Assembly: GCF_021117295.1 (NCBI RefSeq)
Contig: NZ_CP088247.1
Coordinates: 3,115,001-3,179,000, forward strand
Length of the DNA stretch: 64,000 nt
Origin: Methylorubrum sp. B1-46
GTDB taxonomy: Bacteria > Pseudomonadota > Alphaproteobacteria > Rhizobiales > Beijerinckiaceae
Reading direction: 5' to 3'
Part shown: positions 39,626 to 49,941 of the stretch, in pieces
Layout: the number at the start of each line of letters is the position of its first letter
Numbering within the stretch: the stretch's first letter is position 1
Program-made: the position numbers and the translations under genes
The notes under the pieces: generated by a model
What the model saw: the letters and a program-made list of their open reading frames with translations, nothing else
Databases searched by the model: none
What the model was told of the DNA's origin: nothing

Positions 39626-39802
39626 ATGCCGTCCCTGAAGCCCGTCATCTGCGCCGGCCTGCTGGCGCTCACACTCGCCGCCTGCTCTACCGCTCCGGCC
39701 GCGCCCGCCCTCGATCCGGTGCCCCCGCCCGCGCCCCGGCCCGACGCCAAGACGCAGCTCGAATACGGCAACCCGCCGCCGATCGGGCGCGGCCGCTACT
39801 GA
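39626..39802 (+). CDS. 58-residue small lipoprotein
   Basis: Reading the plus strand gives MPSLKPVICAGLLALTLAAC, a lipoprotein signal with lipobox LAAC at residues 17-20. A Pro/Ala-rich mature part follows (STAPAAPALDPVPPPAPRPD, then AKTQLEYGNPPPIGRGRY). AGGAAAGG precedes the ATG. It is too short for ordinary gene callers. Small proline-rich lipoproteins of this kind are common in alphaproteobacteria, and their role is unknown. It is divergent from rsmB. Confidence 0.78.
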   Translation: MPSLKPVICAGLLALTLAACSTAPAAPALDPVPPPAPRPDAKTQLEYGNPPPIGRGRY

Positions 39803-39824
39803 GCCGAGGCAAAAGCGGGGCGGC

Positions 39825-40763
39825 TCAGGCCGCCTCGCGGGCGCGCCGATGCTCGTAGGCCTTGAGGTGCGTCAGCACCCTGTCGAGCACCGGCGTCTCG
39901 ACGCCCTTGGCCCGTCCGCGCTCGATCAGGTCGCCGATGATATGATCAGCCTCGATGCGGGCGCCCCCCTCGATGTCGCGCAGCATTGAGGCGGTCATGG
40001 CCGAGCCCTCCGCCGTCAGCATCTTGCGGGCGCCGGCAAACACCTTCTCGCGCGCGGCGTTTCCGTTGGCGCCGGCCACCGCCTGACACTCGTCGTGCAG
40101 CGCCTCGATGTAGGCCCGGCCGCCGGGTGCCGCGACGATGTCGCCAAGCGCCGAGCGCATCGACGTCGTCGCGCCCGCGAGCGTCGCGAGGAAACCCCAT
40201 TTCTCCCACATCTCCAGCAGGATCTTGTCGCTGGAACGCGGCTGGAAGCGCACGCCCTCCATCTGCGCCTCGATCCGCCCGAGCCGCTCGGAGCGGCTGC
40301 CGTCGCGTTCGCCGTAGGTGAGACTGTGCAGGTCCGTCATCTGGCGGATCGCACCGTCGCGCGTCAGCGTCGCGACGATGCCGCAGCTCCCGCCCAACAC
40401 TCGCTCCGCGCCGTAGGCCCGATCCAGCACGTCGAGATGGCGCAGGCCGTTGAGGATCGGCAGCACCGCCGTGCCGGGTCCGACGGCGGGCGCGACATCC
40501 GCCACCGCCGCGTCGAGGTCGTAGGCCTTCGCGGAGAGGAGCACGAGGTCGAACGGGCCGGCGCCGCCGAGTCGGTCGGCCGTCACCGTCTGCGGGCGCG
40601 CGATGTGCAGGTCACCCACCGGGCTGAGAACCCGCAGGCCGTCCGCGGCGAGCCGCTCGGCACGCGCCGGACGCACGAGGAAGGTCACGTCCCGCCCGGC
40701 TTCCGCCAGCCGCGCCCCGAAATAGCCGCCGGTCGCGCCGGCCCCGACCACGAGAATCCGCAT
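39825..40763 (-). CDS. Ketopantoate reductase-family (2-dehydropantoate 2-reductase)
   Basis: A 312-residue NADP-dependent reductase. The Rossmann motif MRILVVGAGATGGYFGARLAEAG is at the very N-terminus. The ketopantoate region has LLSAKAYDLDAA, then PILNGLRHLDVLDRAYGAERVLGGSC and a Lys/Glu-containing helical C-terminal domain (SSDKILLEMWEKWGFLATLAGATTSM). It reduces 2-dehydropantoate to pantoate in CoA synthesis, or acts on a related 2-oxoacid; paralogues are common, so no symbol is given. The ATG at 40763 has GGGGAGA upstream. The frame extends 26 residues further without similarity. Confidence 0.88.
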   Translation of the reverse strand: MRILVVGAGATGGYFGARLAEAGRDVTFLVRPARAERLAADGLRVLSPVGDLHIARPQTVTADRLGGAGPFDLVLLSAKAYDLDAAVADVAPAVGPGTAVLPILNGLRHLDVLDRAYGAERVLGGSCGIVATLTRDGAIRQMTDLHSLTYGERDGSRSERLGRIEAQMEGVRFQPRSSDKILLEMWEKWGFLATLAGATTSMRSALGDIVAAPGGRAYIEALHDECQAVAGANGNAAREKVFAGARKMLTAEGSAMTASMLRDIEGGARIEADHIIGDLIERGRAKGVETPVLDRVLTHLKAYEHRRAREAA

Positions 40764-40971
40764 CGTTCTCCCCTTTGGTTGCGTCCTCACATATCGCGAA
40801 GTCCCGTCTCCCGCACCCCGCCGGATTTGCGATCCGGTCACCTGTTTTCGTGATCGCGCGGCCCTTCACTCCAACAGATCTGGAGTCGCGACCGGGCTAC
40901 GGCTAAGCTTGGTTCCACCAGACGACCTCTGCATTCCGCACCGGCGATTTCTGGCTTCCGCGGATTTCGCC

Positions 40972-41877
40972 ATGCGTACCCTCTCGATCCTCGTTGCTCT
41001 GGCCGCGGGACTGCTTCCCGTTCTCGGCGCGCCTGCCGCCTCGGCCGGCGAACGCCAGCCGTTCGAAGTGGTGAAGGGTTGGGAGGTCGAGCGCACCATC
41101 GGCGATACCAGCGCCAATCCTTGCCTGATGACCCATGCCTACGAGGACCAGGACGACAACAACGCCGCCAATGCGGTGGTGTTCGCCCTGCGGGGTTCGT
41201 CGGCCGCGCTGGTGCTGGTCTATCAGGGCTGGAACTTCGACAAGGAAGAGCCGATCAAGGTGCCGCTCTTCCTCGATAAGAAGCCGATCAAGGTGAAGAC
41301 GACCTGGATCGGGGACGGGAAGACCCTGCGCACGCAACTGCCCGACAGCGTCGTGCCCGACCTGCTCGCGGCCAAGACGGTGATCCTGCGCTTCGAGGAC
41401 AGCGACGCGGATTTCCGGATCCCGAATTTCGCGGCCGGCTACGAATCGCTGCGACGCTGCGATGCCACGCCGGCCACGGCAATCGTCCCTCAGCCGGGCC
41501 AACCCGGAACCGCTGCGCTTCAGGCCGCGCCGGCTCAGCCGCCCGCGCCGTCTCAGCAGCGGATCGCAGCCTACGTCGTCGGGCTGTCGGTGCAGCGGGT
41601 GCTGAAGGAATGCGACGTAAGCTCGACGGGGAAGCAGCGCGCCGCCGTCGATGCCAAAATGGCCGCGCTTCAGCCCGAGATGGCACCGCTGGAAGCGCAG
41701 CTTCGAAGCGAACTGAAGCGCAACGGCGAAACCTGCCCCCCAGCGGACAAGCAGGCCGACTTCCAGGAGGTCCTGCGCAAGATGATCGAGCTGAGTCCGG
41801 AAGATTTCGTCGCGGTTCTCGAGAAGCCACCCGCGGCCGACAATGCGGCGAAAGCGGCGCCCGATTCGAAGCTTTGA
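40972..41877 (+). CDS. Exported hypothetical protein, tandem paralogue A
   Basis: A 301-residue protein with a signal peptide (MRTLSILVALAAGLLPVLG, then APAASA). Domain 1 (about 27-160) starts WEVERTIGDTSANPCLMTHAYEDQ and contains WIGDGKTLRTQLPDSVVPDLLA and IPNFAAGYESLRRCD. It resembles invasion-associated-locus-B-like (IalB) beta folds in style but I cannot assign it. A Pro-rich linker leads to domain 2 (about 190-285): RIAAYVVGLSVQRVLKECDVSS, KMAALQPEMAPLEAQ and CPPADKQADFQEVLRKMIELSPEDF, helical. The gene at 42188 has the same two-domain plan, so this is a tandem duplication. Confidence 0.82.
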   Translation: MRTLSILVALAAGLLPVLGAPAASAGERQPFEVVKGWEVERTIGDTSANPCLMTHAYEDQDDNNAANAVVFALRGSSAALVLVYQGWNFDKEEPIKVPLFLDKKPIKVKTTWIGDGKTLRTQLPDSVVPDLLAAKTVILRFEDSDADFRIPNFAAGYESLRRCDATPATAIVPQPGQPGTAALQAAPAQPPAPSQQRIAAYVVGLSVQRVLKECDVSSTGKQRAAVDAKMAALQPEMAPLEAQLRSELKRNGETCPPADKQADFQEVLRKMIELSPEDFVAVLEKPPAADNAAKAAPDSKL

Positions 41878-42187
41878 ACAGGTGATCCTCCCGAAGGCGG
41901 GCCACCGGCTTTCGGGATCGGCCAGCGGGACGGCGCATGCTTTGCCTTATCCTGCCGATGCAGGATTGCTGTGCGAGCGCTTGGACGCCGCCAGGTCCAT
42001 AAGGCAAGACGGTCGAACCGTCTGGCGAGAGCAGACTTCACCGCTCTCCGCTACCCCGCAAAACCCTGTGCGGGATGCGCTCTTCGAGGCTGGCTGCGAT
42101 GGCGGCCTGCGGCTAGGCTTCGTCGGCCGGCGAGCTGTCCCGCGTTCCGCGGGCGGCTCGGGCCGGTCGTCCCCGCGGAGATGTCGC
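41878..42187. other. Region between the tandem paralogues
   Basis: 310 bases. It holds a REP-like palindrome at 41884-41919 and otherwise no supported gene, though the reading frame of the downstream gene stays open through most of it. The first start codon in that frame with a ribosome binding site and signal peptide is the GTG at 42188. Confidence 0.4.
41884..41919. repeat. REP-type palindrome, degenerate copy
   Basis: GATCCTCCCGAAGGCGGGCC then ACCGGCTTTCGGGATC. It shares the CCCGAA...CCACCGGCTTTCGGG core with the elements at 22251 and 36920 but has lost the GCATCGTC ends. It lies seven bases after the stop of paralogue A. Confidence 0.65.
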
Positions 42188-43033
42188 GTGCGCCTCTCAC
42201 TCGTCACGGCAGCGATGCTGGCGACGCTCCTCGGCGGCCCGTTGACCGCCGCGGACCGCGCATCGTTCGCGCCCGTCGGCGATTGGGCGATCGAGCGCCG
42301 TCCCGGCCCATCCGACGCACCTGCCTGCCGGATGACCCGCACCGAGCGGGACGCCCAGGGCGAGATCAGGCGGCTGGTGATCGTCTCCCTCGATCGCGGT
42401 GGTCTCAGCCTGGCGGTCGCGGACAGGAACTGGGATTTCCCGGCAGGCGAGCGTTTCGCCGTACCGATGCTCCTCAATGGCAAGCCGGCCGGGACGACGC
42501 TGATCTGGACCGGCGACGGCCAGATCCTGCGCACGCCGCTGCCGGAAACGATCGTGCCGGATCTGCTGAGCGCGCGGGCGCTGGCGCTTCGCTTCGCCGA
42601 AGGCGATATGGCCGTGGCCATCCCCGATCTCGCGGCCGCCGTCGCCGCCCTGCGGCTGTGCGCGACCGGAGCGGCAAGCCAGCCCACGGTGGCGGTGGAG
42701 CCTCCGCTGCCGCCGAAGGCACGGATGGCGACCTACACGGTGGGGCTCGCCCTTCAGGGCGTGCTACGGACTTGCAACGTGGCCGCAACCGATGCGCAGC
42801 GTGAAGCGGTCGAAGCCAGGATGGCCGCGCTCCGGCCCGAGATGGCCCCCTTTGAGGCGGCGATGCGCGCGCAGGTGACGAAGTCGCGTGGCTTTGCCTG
42901 CCCCACCGCCGACAGGGAGGCGGAGTTTCAGGAGGCCTTGCGCCGTTTCATCACCCTCAGCCCGGACGAGTTCGCAAACGTGATCGACCGGCAGGCAGAG
43001 GCCGCACCGGGCCCCCCGGTCGCGAAGCCATAG
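42188..43033 (+). CDS. Exported hypothetical protein, tandem paralogue B
   Basis: A 281-residue protein from a GTG start with GGAGA six bases upstream. The signal peptide is RLSLVTAAMLATLLGGPLTAA. Its domains match paralogue A block by block: WAIERRPGPSDAPACRMTRTE; WTGDGQILRTPLPETIVPDLLS; IPDLAAAVAALRLC; then RMATYTVGLALQGVLRTCNV, RMAALRPEMAPFEA and CPTADREAEFQEALRRFITLS. Overall identity is moderate, so the duplication is not recent. Conserved cysteines (C-x-MT, RLC, TCNV, C-PTAD) suggest disulfides in the periplasm. Function unknown. Confidence 0.78.
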   Translation: MRLSLVTAAMLATLLGGPLTAADRASFAPVGDWAIERRPGPSDAPACRMTRTERDAQGEIRRLVIVSLDRGGLSLAVADRNWDFPAGERFAVPMLLNGKPAGTTLIWTGDGQILRTPLPETIVPDLLSARALALRFAEGDMAVAIPDLAAAVAALRLCATGAASQPTVAVEPPLPPKARMATYTVGLALQGVLRTCNVAATDAQREAVEARMAALRPEMAPFEAAMRAQVTKSRGFACPTADREAEFQEALRRFITLSPDEFANVIDRQAEAAPGPPVAKP

Positions 43034-43378
43034 AGCGTCACCTCGAGAGGTGACGATCGAATTCCGGGAAAGGATGACGCAAAACACGAGGCGAGCGCGC
43101 GGCGGGCGAAGAACCTGGCGCCACTTGATTCATGTCATTGCGAAAAAGCATCTGCCAAGGAAATCTTCTTTGGCGACCGGCGAAATTTCCGCCTCGTCCC
43201 GGAGCGGCGGCAATTGATCTCCGTCGGGCGTATTCCTCCCAAGACTTGCTCTCCGCAGCCACATCAGGGATGCGGAGATTTTTTTAATTTCGGAAGAGAC
43301 TTTCTATCACCCAATTAATCTTCAATAATTTTTAAAGCTTGGCGTTCGCTTACGCTTGTCGGCTCGCGGAGGCTGACG
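43034..43378. other. AT-richer intergenic region with repeat and orphan terminator
   Basis: 345 bases. A 20-bp palindrome CGTCACCTCGAGAGGTGACG (43036-43055) follows the stop of paralogue B and looks like a decayed REP. After it comes an AT-richer stretch ending in an intrinsic terminator at 43250-43286, too far from paralogue B (217 bases) to be an obvious end signal. A small RNA or leader is possible. Confidence 0.4.
43250..43286 (+). terminator. Orphan intrinsic terminator
   Basis: Seven-base-pair stem CTCCGCA / TGCGGAG with a 13-base loop, followed by ATTTTTTT. The upstream transcript is not identified. Confidence 0.7.
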
Positions 43379-43498
43379 ATGCGGCACACTCTCTCACCGC
43401 CCCCGGCCACGGCACGGGATCGGGCCATCGCCGCCACGCTCTGCATGATGATCCTACTGGAATGCGTGATCCTGCTCATCAGCATGATCTGGCTCTGA
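43379..43498 (+). CDS. 39-residue single-span membrane protein
   Basis: MRHTLSPPPATARDRAIAAT followed by a hydrophobic helix (LCMMILLECVILLISMIWL) that runs to the C-terminus, i.e. a tail-anchored micro-protein. GGAGG six bases before the ATG supports translation. The gene stands alone between the orphan terminator and a REP. No family is recognised. Confidence 0.5.
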   Translation: MRHTLSPPPATARDRAIAATLCMMILLECVILLISMIWL

Positions 43499-43524
43499 GG
43501 CGGATTCCGCACGGCCCCGTCCGA

Positions 43525-43571
43525 GAGCATCGTCCCGAATGGTGGGGCCCGGCTTTCAAAGAAAGCGACGC
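43525..43571. repeat. REP-type palindrome, diverged copy
   Basis: Begins GAGCATCGTCCCGAATGGTG and includes CCCGGCTTTC, matching the family of 22251 and 36920 with a decayed 3' end (GCGACGC). Confidence 0.65.
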
Positions 43572-43586
43572 AAAAACACCACGCGA

Positions 43587-43623
43587 GAGCATCGTCCGGA
43601 ATTCAAGATCCCGGACGATGCTC
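43587..43623. repeat. 13-bp-arm palindrome after guaB
   Basis: GAGCATCGTCCGG, 11 bases, CCGGACGATGCTC. It lies just downstream of the guaB stop on the minus strand and shares its ends with 36981-37016. It is possibly a transcript-end hairpin. Confidence 0.7.
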
Positions 43624-43634
43624 AGGCGGTCTCG

Positions 43635-45206
<1,572 letters not shown>

Positions 45207-45391
45207 TCATGGCGCGCGACGCACGCAAAGCCGCCGCGACCGATTGCGGTGCATGGCTGTTGGGCGATCGGAGCGTCTGCGCGCCGTTCTGATCCGTCGC
45301 GGCAACCCCCCATTAACCCTTACGTTCCACGATCACGGCGGACCGCCCGCGTCCTGTTGCGGGACCGGCCGGCTGGAGACGAGCCCTCGCC

Positions 45392-46558
45392 ATGATGTCG
45401 CGCGCCGAACGCAGTCCCCTGGCCGATTGGTGGTGGACGGTCGATCGCGGCCTGCTTGCGGGCCTCGGCTGCCTGATGGTGGCCGGCCTCGTCTTCCTGA
45501 TGGGCGGCGGCCCGCCGGTGGCCGAGCGCATCGGCCTGCCGACCTTCTACTTCCTGAACCGTCAGGCGATGTACCTCGCCCCGACGATTCTGCTCATCAT
45601 CGCCGTCTCGTTCCTCTCGGTGCGCCACATCCGGCGCTTCGCGCTGGTGACGTGGCTGGTCGGCGTCATGCTCTGCGTGCTCGCCGGCAAGTTCGGCCCC
45701 GAGATCAAGGGCGCGCACCGCTGGATCCAGATCGGCTCCTTCGGCCTTCAGCCGTCGGAATTCGTGAAGCCCGCCTTCGTGATCGTCACGGCCTGGGCCT
45801 TCTCGGAAGGCGCCAACCGCCGCGACATGCCCGGCGTCACCCTGGCGTTCCTGCTCCTGCCGCTGACCATCGTGCCGCTGATCCTGCAGCCCGATTTCGG
45901 GCAGACCATGCTGATCACGATGGTGTGGTGCACCCTGTTCTTCGTCGCCGGCCTGCACTGGTTCTGGGTGGCGGGCCTCGGATTGGCGGGCATGGTCGGC
46001 GTGTTCACCGCCTACACCTTCCTCCACCACGTGCGCGAGCGCATCAACCGCTTCATGGACCCGGAATCCGGCGATAGCTTCCAGGAGGTCTGGTCGCGGG
46101 AATCGTTCAACTCGGGCGGCTGGTTCGGCACCGGGCCGGGCGAGGGCGTGGCCAAGCGCCATCTGCCCGACGCGCATACCGACTTCATCTTCTCGGTGAC
46201 GGGCGAGGAATTCGGCGTGCTGGTCTGCCTGGGCCTCGTGGCGCTCTTCGCCTACATCGTCATCCGCGGGCTGAAGCTCGCGCGCCGCACCGACGACACC
46301 TTCACGAGGCTCGCCATCACCGGTCTGACCACGCTCTTCGGCCTCCAGGCCTGCATCAACATGGCGGTGAACACGCAGCTCATGCCGGCCAAGGGCATGA
46401 CCCTGCCGTTCGTCTCCTACGGCGGCTCGTCGCTGATCTCGCTGGCGCTCGGCATGGGCTTCCTCGTGGCGCTCACCCGCAAGCGCCCGCGCACCACGAC
46501 GATCAACCAGCGCCCGCCCGGCACGACGCCTTCGGCCGTTCCGGGATTGATGCAGTGA
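45392..46558 (+). CDS. ftsW: Cell division SEDS protein FtsW
   Basis: FtsW is the septal peptidoglycan glycosyltransferase of the SEDS family, working with FtsI and lipid II. The 388-residue protein has about ten membrane segments. Family motifs are GAHRWIQIGSFGLQPSEFVKPAF (the conserved cytoplasmic/periplasmic loop), QPDFGQTMLI, and PDAHTDFIFSVTGEEFG with the catalytic Asp. The ending GMTLPFVSYGGSSLISL is also typical. It starts the dcw segment in this window; the genes usually upstream (mraY, murD) are absent here, because guaB lies divergently upstream. ATG 45392 or 45395. Confidence 0.97.
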   Translation: MMSRAERSPLADWWWTVDRGLLAGLGCLMVAGLVFLMGGGPPVAERIGLPTFYFLNRQAMYLAPTILLIIAVSFLSVRHIRRFALVTWLVGVMLCVLAGKFGPEIKGAHRWIQIGSFGLQPSEFVKPAFVIVTAWAFSEGANRRDMPGVTLAFLLLPLTIVPLILQPDFGQTMLITMVWCTLFFVAGLHWFWVAGLGLAGMVGVFTAYTFLHHVRERINRFMDPESGDSFQEVWSRESFNSGGWFGTGPGEGVAKRHLPDAHTDFIFSVTGEEFGVLVCLGLVALFAYIVIRGLKLARRTDDTFTRLAITGLTTLFGLQACINMAVNTQLMPAKGMTLPFVSYGGSSLISLALGMGFLVALTRKRPRTTTINQRPPGTTPSAVPGLMQ

Positions 46559-46670
46559 CCCCGGCGGCAGCGACCATGACATCCTCCTGCCGAGTGCCGC
46601 CCGCGAGCGCGAAGGCGCGCCGCCCGTGCGGCGGACCGTCCTTGAAGCGTCGGCATCGAGGACAGCCATC

Positions 46671-47780
46671 ATGACCGTCTTCACACCCCTGGTCCTCGTC
46701 TGCGCGGGTGGAACCGGCGGCCACCTGTTCCCGGCCCAGAGCCTCGCCTACGCTCTGAAGGAGCGCGGCATCCGCGTCGCGCTCGCCACCGATGCCCGCG
46801 TCGATTCGATCGCGGGCGATTTTCCGGCGGAAGAGATCGTCACCATCGCCTCGGCCACGCCGTCGGGCCGCTCGGCCCTGCGCCGGGCCGGCGCCGTTCT
46901 GACACTCGGGCGCGGCTTCGGGCAGGCGGCCCGGGCCGTGCGGCGGCTGAACCCGGCCGCCGTCGTCGGCTTCGGCGGCTATCCGACCGTGCCGCCGATG
47001 CTGGCGGCGCAGTTGCTGCGGGTGCCCACCATCCTGCACGAGCAGAACGCGGTGATGGGCCGGGCCAACGGCTTCCTGGCCAAGGGCGCGCGCGTCATCG
47101 CCACCGGCTTCAAGGAGGTGCGCGGCGTCCCCGAGAAGGCGACGGCGCGGCGGGTCCATACCGGCAACCCGATCCGCCCGGCGGTCTTGGCCGTCTCCGA
47201 GACGCCCTATCCGGCCCTCGACGCGGATTTGCCTCTGCGCCTTCTCGTCTTCGGCGGCAGCCAGGGCGCCCGCGTGATGAGCGAGGTCGTGCCGGCGGCC
47301 ATCGAGCGGCTGCCGGAAGACCTGCGCGCCCGGCTCCACCTCGTGCAGCAGGCCCGTCCGGAGGATCTGACGGCGACGCAGAACCGCTACCTCGCCATGG
47401 GGCTCGGCGGGATCGAGGCGGCGCCGTTCTTCAAGGATCTGCCCGGTCGCATGGCCGCCGCTCATCTCGTGGTGGCGCGCTCGGGCGCCTCGACAGTCTC
47501 GGAACTCGCTGCCATCGGGCGGCCCGCCATCCTCGTGCCGCTGCCCGGCGCGCTGGATCAGGATCAGGCGGCCAACGCCGCGACGCTGGCGCAGATCGGT
47601 GCCGCGCTCTCGATTCCGCAGAGCGCCTTCACCCCCGACCGGCTCGCCGCCGAGCTGGTCGACCTGTTCGAGGCGCCGCGGAAATTGACCCAGGCCGCCG
47701 CGGCCGCCAAAACCGCGCGAATCCTCGATGCGGCCGACCGCCTCGCTGCCCTCGTCGTCGAGACTGCGGCCGCAACGTGA
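46671..47780 (+). CDS. murG: UDP-GlcNAc:undecaprenyl-PP-MurNAc-pentapeptide GlcNAc transferase
   Basis: Makes lipid II from lipid I on the cytoplasmic face of the membrane. 369 residues, GT28 family. The G-loop [18 protein letters not shown] is at the N-terminus. A second loop is FGGYPTVPP, then [12 protein letters not shown]. The C-terminal donor domain has [12 protein letters not shown] and [36 protein letters not shown]. The ATG at 46671 gives the family start. It is 112 bases after ftsW in the same operon. Confidence 0.97.
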   Translation: MTVFTPLVLVCAGGTGGHLFPAQSLAYALKERGIRVALATDARVDSIAGDFPAEEIVTIASATPSGRSALRRAGAVLTLGRGFGQAARAVRRLNPAAVVGFGGYPTVPPMLAAQLLRVPTILHEQNAVMGRANGFLAKGARVIATGFKEVRGVPEKATARRVHTGNPIRPAVLAVSETPYPALDADLPLRLLVFGGSQGARVMSEVVPAAIERLPEDLRARLHLVQQARPEDLTATQNRYLAMGLGGIEAAPFFKDLPGRMAAAHLVVARSGASTVSELAAIGRPAILVPLPGALDQDQAANAATLAQIGAALSIPQSAFTPDRLAAELVDLFEAPRKLTQAAAAAKTARILDAADRLAALVVETAAAT

Positions 47781-47848
47781 AATCTGCGGCAAGCCCGAAA
47801 AGGCTTGCCGCGTCCGGCGGACGACCGCCGCCCCGCAGTCGCGGGGGC

Positions 47849-47879
47849 GGACTTCGACGATGCAGGATCGTCGAAGTCC
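47849..47879. repeat. Perfect 13-bp-arm palindrome between murG and murC
   Basis: GGACTTCGACGAT, GCAGG, ATCGTCGAAGTCC. It sits 50 bases before murC inside the dcw operon and has no T-tract. It may form an mRNA hairpin affecting murC translation or transcript stability. Confidence 0.65.
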
Positions 47880-47931
47880 GGAACGAGACAGCCTGGGTTC
47901 GTCAGCGCCCCGGACTCAAAAGGTTTTCGAT

Positions 47932-49338
47932 ATGAAGCTGCCCGAAAAGCTCGGCCCCATCCATTTCATCGGCATCGGCGGCATCGGCATGTCCGGCATC
48001 GCCGAAGTGATGGCCAATCTCGGCTACACCGTGCAGGGCTCGGACGCGAACGACAACGCCAACGTCCGGCGGCTCTCTGAGAACGGCATCCGCACCTTCG
48101 TCGGCCACCGTGCCGAGAACGTCGAGAATGCCGCCCTCGTGGTGGTCTCGACTGCGATCCGCCGCGACAATCCGGAACTGGTCGAGGCCCGCGAGCGCCG
48201 TTTGCCGGTGGTGCGCCGGGCCGAGATGCTGGCCGAGCTGATGCGCTTCAAGTCCTGCGTGGCGGTGGCCGGCACCCACGGCAAGACCACGACGACCTCG
48301 CTCGTCGCGACGCTCCTCGACGCCGGCAACCTCGACCCCACCGTCATCAATGGCGGCATCATCAACGCCTACGGCACCAATGCCCGCATGGGCGGCGGCG
48401 ACTGGATGGTGGTGGAGGCCGACGAATCCGACGGCACCTTCCTCAAGCTGCCGGCGGATGTCGCCATCGTCACCAACATCGACCCCGAGCATCTCGACCA
48501 TTTCGGCTCGTTCGACGCGATCAAGGACGCCTTCCGGCGCTTCATCGACAACATCCCGTTCTACGGCTTCGCGGTCATGTGCATCGACCATCCGATCGTG
48601 CAGGATCTGGTCGGGCATATCGAGGATCGGCGGATCATCACCTACGGCGAGAATCCGCAGGCCGACGTGCGCCTGCTCGACATCGACCTGAAGGGCGGCC
48701 AGAGCCGCTTCCGGGTGATGATCCGCGACCGCCGGCCCGGCTTCCGCCTGGAGATGCAGGATCTCGTCCTGCCGATGCCCGGCCGCCACAACGCCCTCAA
48801 TGCCACCGCCGCTCTCGCTGTGGCTCACGAACTCGGCGTGTCCGAAGAGGCGATCCGCAAGGCGCTGGCCGGCTTCGGCGGGGTCAAGCGCCGCTTCACC
48901 CGCACGGGTGAGTGGAACGGCGCGGCGATCTTCGACGATTACGGCCACCACCCGGTGGAGATCGCCGCCGTGCTGCGCGCGGCCCGTTCCTCCACCGACG
49001 GCAACGTGATCGCGGTGGTGCAGCCGCACCGCTATACCCGGCTGCAATCGCTGTTCGAGGATTTCTGCACCTGCTTCAACGATGCCGACACGGTGATCGT
49101 CGCACCCGTCTACGCGGCGGGCGAGGCGCCTATCGAGGGCATCGACCGCGACTCACTGATCAGTGGCCTGAAGGCCCGCGGCCACCGCGACGCGGTCGCG
49201 CTGGACCGGCCGGAGGATCTTGCCCGGCTGGTTGCCGGGCGCGCAGGCCCGAACGATTACGTGGTGTGTCTGGGCGCCGGCACGATCACCCAATGGGCCT
49301 ACGCGTTGCCGGGGGAATTGGCGGCATTGCAGGGGTGA
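47932..49338 (+). CDS. murC: UDP-N-acetylmuramate-L-alanine ligase
   Basis: Adds the first amino acid (L-Ala) to UDP-MurNAc. The 468-residue Mur ligase has an N-terminal Rossmann motif [14 protein letters not shown], the ATP-binding P-loop [12 protein letters not shown] (about 113-124), the Mur signature [28 protein letters not shown], and the C-terminal motif [15 protein letters not shown] with VVQPHRYTR. The ATG at 47932 ([12 protein letters not shown]) is the family start. The frame extends upstream over the murG end without similarity. Confidence 0.98.
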   Translation: MKLPEKLGPIHFIGIGGIGMSGIAEVMANLGYTVQGSDANDNANVRRLSENGIRTFVGHRAENVENAALVVVSTAIRRDNPELVEARERRLPVVRRAEMLAELMRFKSCVAVAGTHGKTTTTSLVATLLDAGNLDPTVINGGIINAYGTNARMGGGDWMVVEADESDGTFLKLPADVAIVTNIDPEHLDHFGSFDAIKDAFRRFIDNIPFYGFAVMCIDHPIVQDLVGHIEDRRIITYGENPQADVRLLDIDLKGGQSRFRVMIRDRRPGFRLEMQDLVLPMPGRHNALNATAALAVAHELGVSEEAIRKALAGFGGVKRRFTRTGEWNGAAIFDDYGHHPVEIAAVLRAARSSTDGNVIAVVQPHRYTRLQSLFEDFCTCFNDADTVIVAPVYAAGEAPIEGIDRDSLISGLKARGHRDAVALDRPEDLARLVAGRAGPNDYVVCLGAGTITQWAYALPGELAALQG

Positions 49339-49341
49339 GGC

Positions 49342-49941
49342 GTGCGCTCCGCGGACGACGAGCGGAGTCAGTTTCGAAAACGGCTGCGGCACGACCAGTC
49401 CGAGACCGACCGCCGGCTGCGGTTTCGTCTCCGCGACCGTCGTCTCGCCGGGTTCAAGTTCGTCCGGCAGGAGAGCATCGGCCTGTATGTGGCGGATTTC
49501 TGCTGCCGCGAGGCGAGGCTGATCGTCGAGCTCGACGGCTCTCAGCATGCGGACAGCGCCTATGACGCCGAGAGAGATGCGTGGCTGGTCGAGCGTGGCT
49601 ACCGCATTCTCCGTTTTTGGAACGCGGAGGTTTCGAACAACGTCATCGGCGTATTAGACACAATCCTTGCCGCGCTTCCTCCCTCTCCCCGCACGCGGGG
49701 AGAGGGTCGCGACGACCTCGGACCTCGGGTTTACCCGAGTTCCGATCTGGAATGCCCAAATCGGGCAAGCCCGACTTGGGTCGTCGGCGCGACGAGCCCG
49801 CAGGGCGATGGTGAGGGGGCTTCGACGCGTGAGCCTCCTCCGGATCGGCCCCCTCACCCCCGGCTGCCGCCTCGCTTCGGCGACGACGAGGTCGCCGAAG
49901 CCCTCTCCCCGCATGCGGGGAGAGGGGGAGACCCTGGATGA
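49342..49941 (+). CDS. DUF559 (Vsr/restriction-nuclease-like) protein with repeat-derived tail
   Basis: Starts at GTG four bases after the murC stop. Residues ~5-110 form the DUF559 domain of the PD-(D/E)XK/Vsr-like fold: [50 protein letters not shown] (acidic ExD core), then [21 protein letters not shown]. Such proteins are predicted endonucleases. Residues ~113-199 are encoded by an intergenic palindromic repeat (49681-49926) and are Pro/Arg/Gly-rich, not a domain. The stop overlaps the murB ATG (ATGA). The gene interrupts the usual murC-murB order. Confidence 0.78.
   Translation: MRSADDERSQFRKRLRHDQSETDRRLRFRLRDRRLAGFKFVRQESIGLYVADFCCREARLIVELDGSQHADSAYDAERDAWLVERGYRILRFWNAEVSNNVIGVLDTILAALPPSPRTRGEGRDDLGPRVYPSSDLECPNRASPTWVVGATSPQGDGEGASTREPPPDRPPHPRLPPRFGDDEVAEALSPHAGRGGDPG
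49681..49926. repeat. Palindromic repeat pair CCCTCTCCCCGC...GCGGGGAGAGGG
   Basis: Two nearly identical 26-bp palindromes (49681-49706 and 49901-49926, differing by C/T at the centre) flank ~195 bases that themselves contain inverted segments (GAGGGGGC, GCCCCCTC and CGACGACGAGGTCG). Elements of this kind are widespread in alphaproteobacterial intergenic DNA. Here the element lies in the end of the DUF559 frame and directly before murB. Confidence 0.82.
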
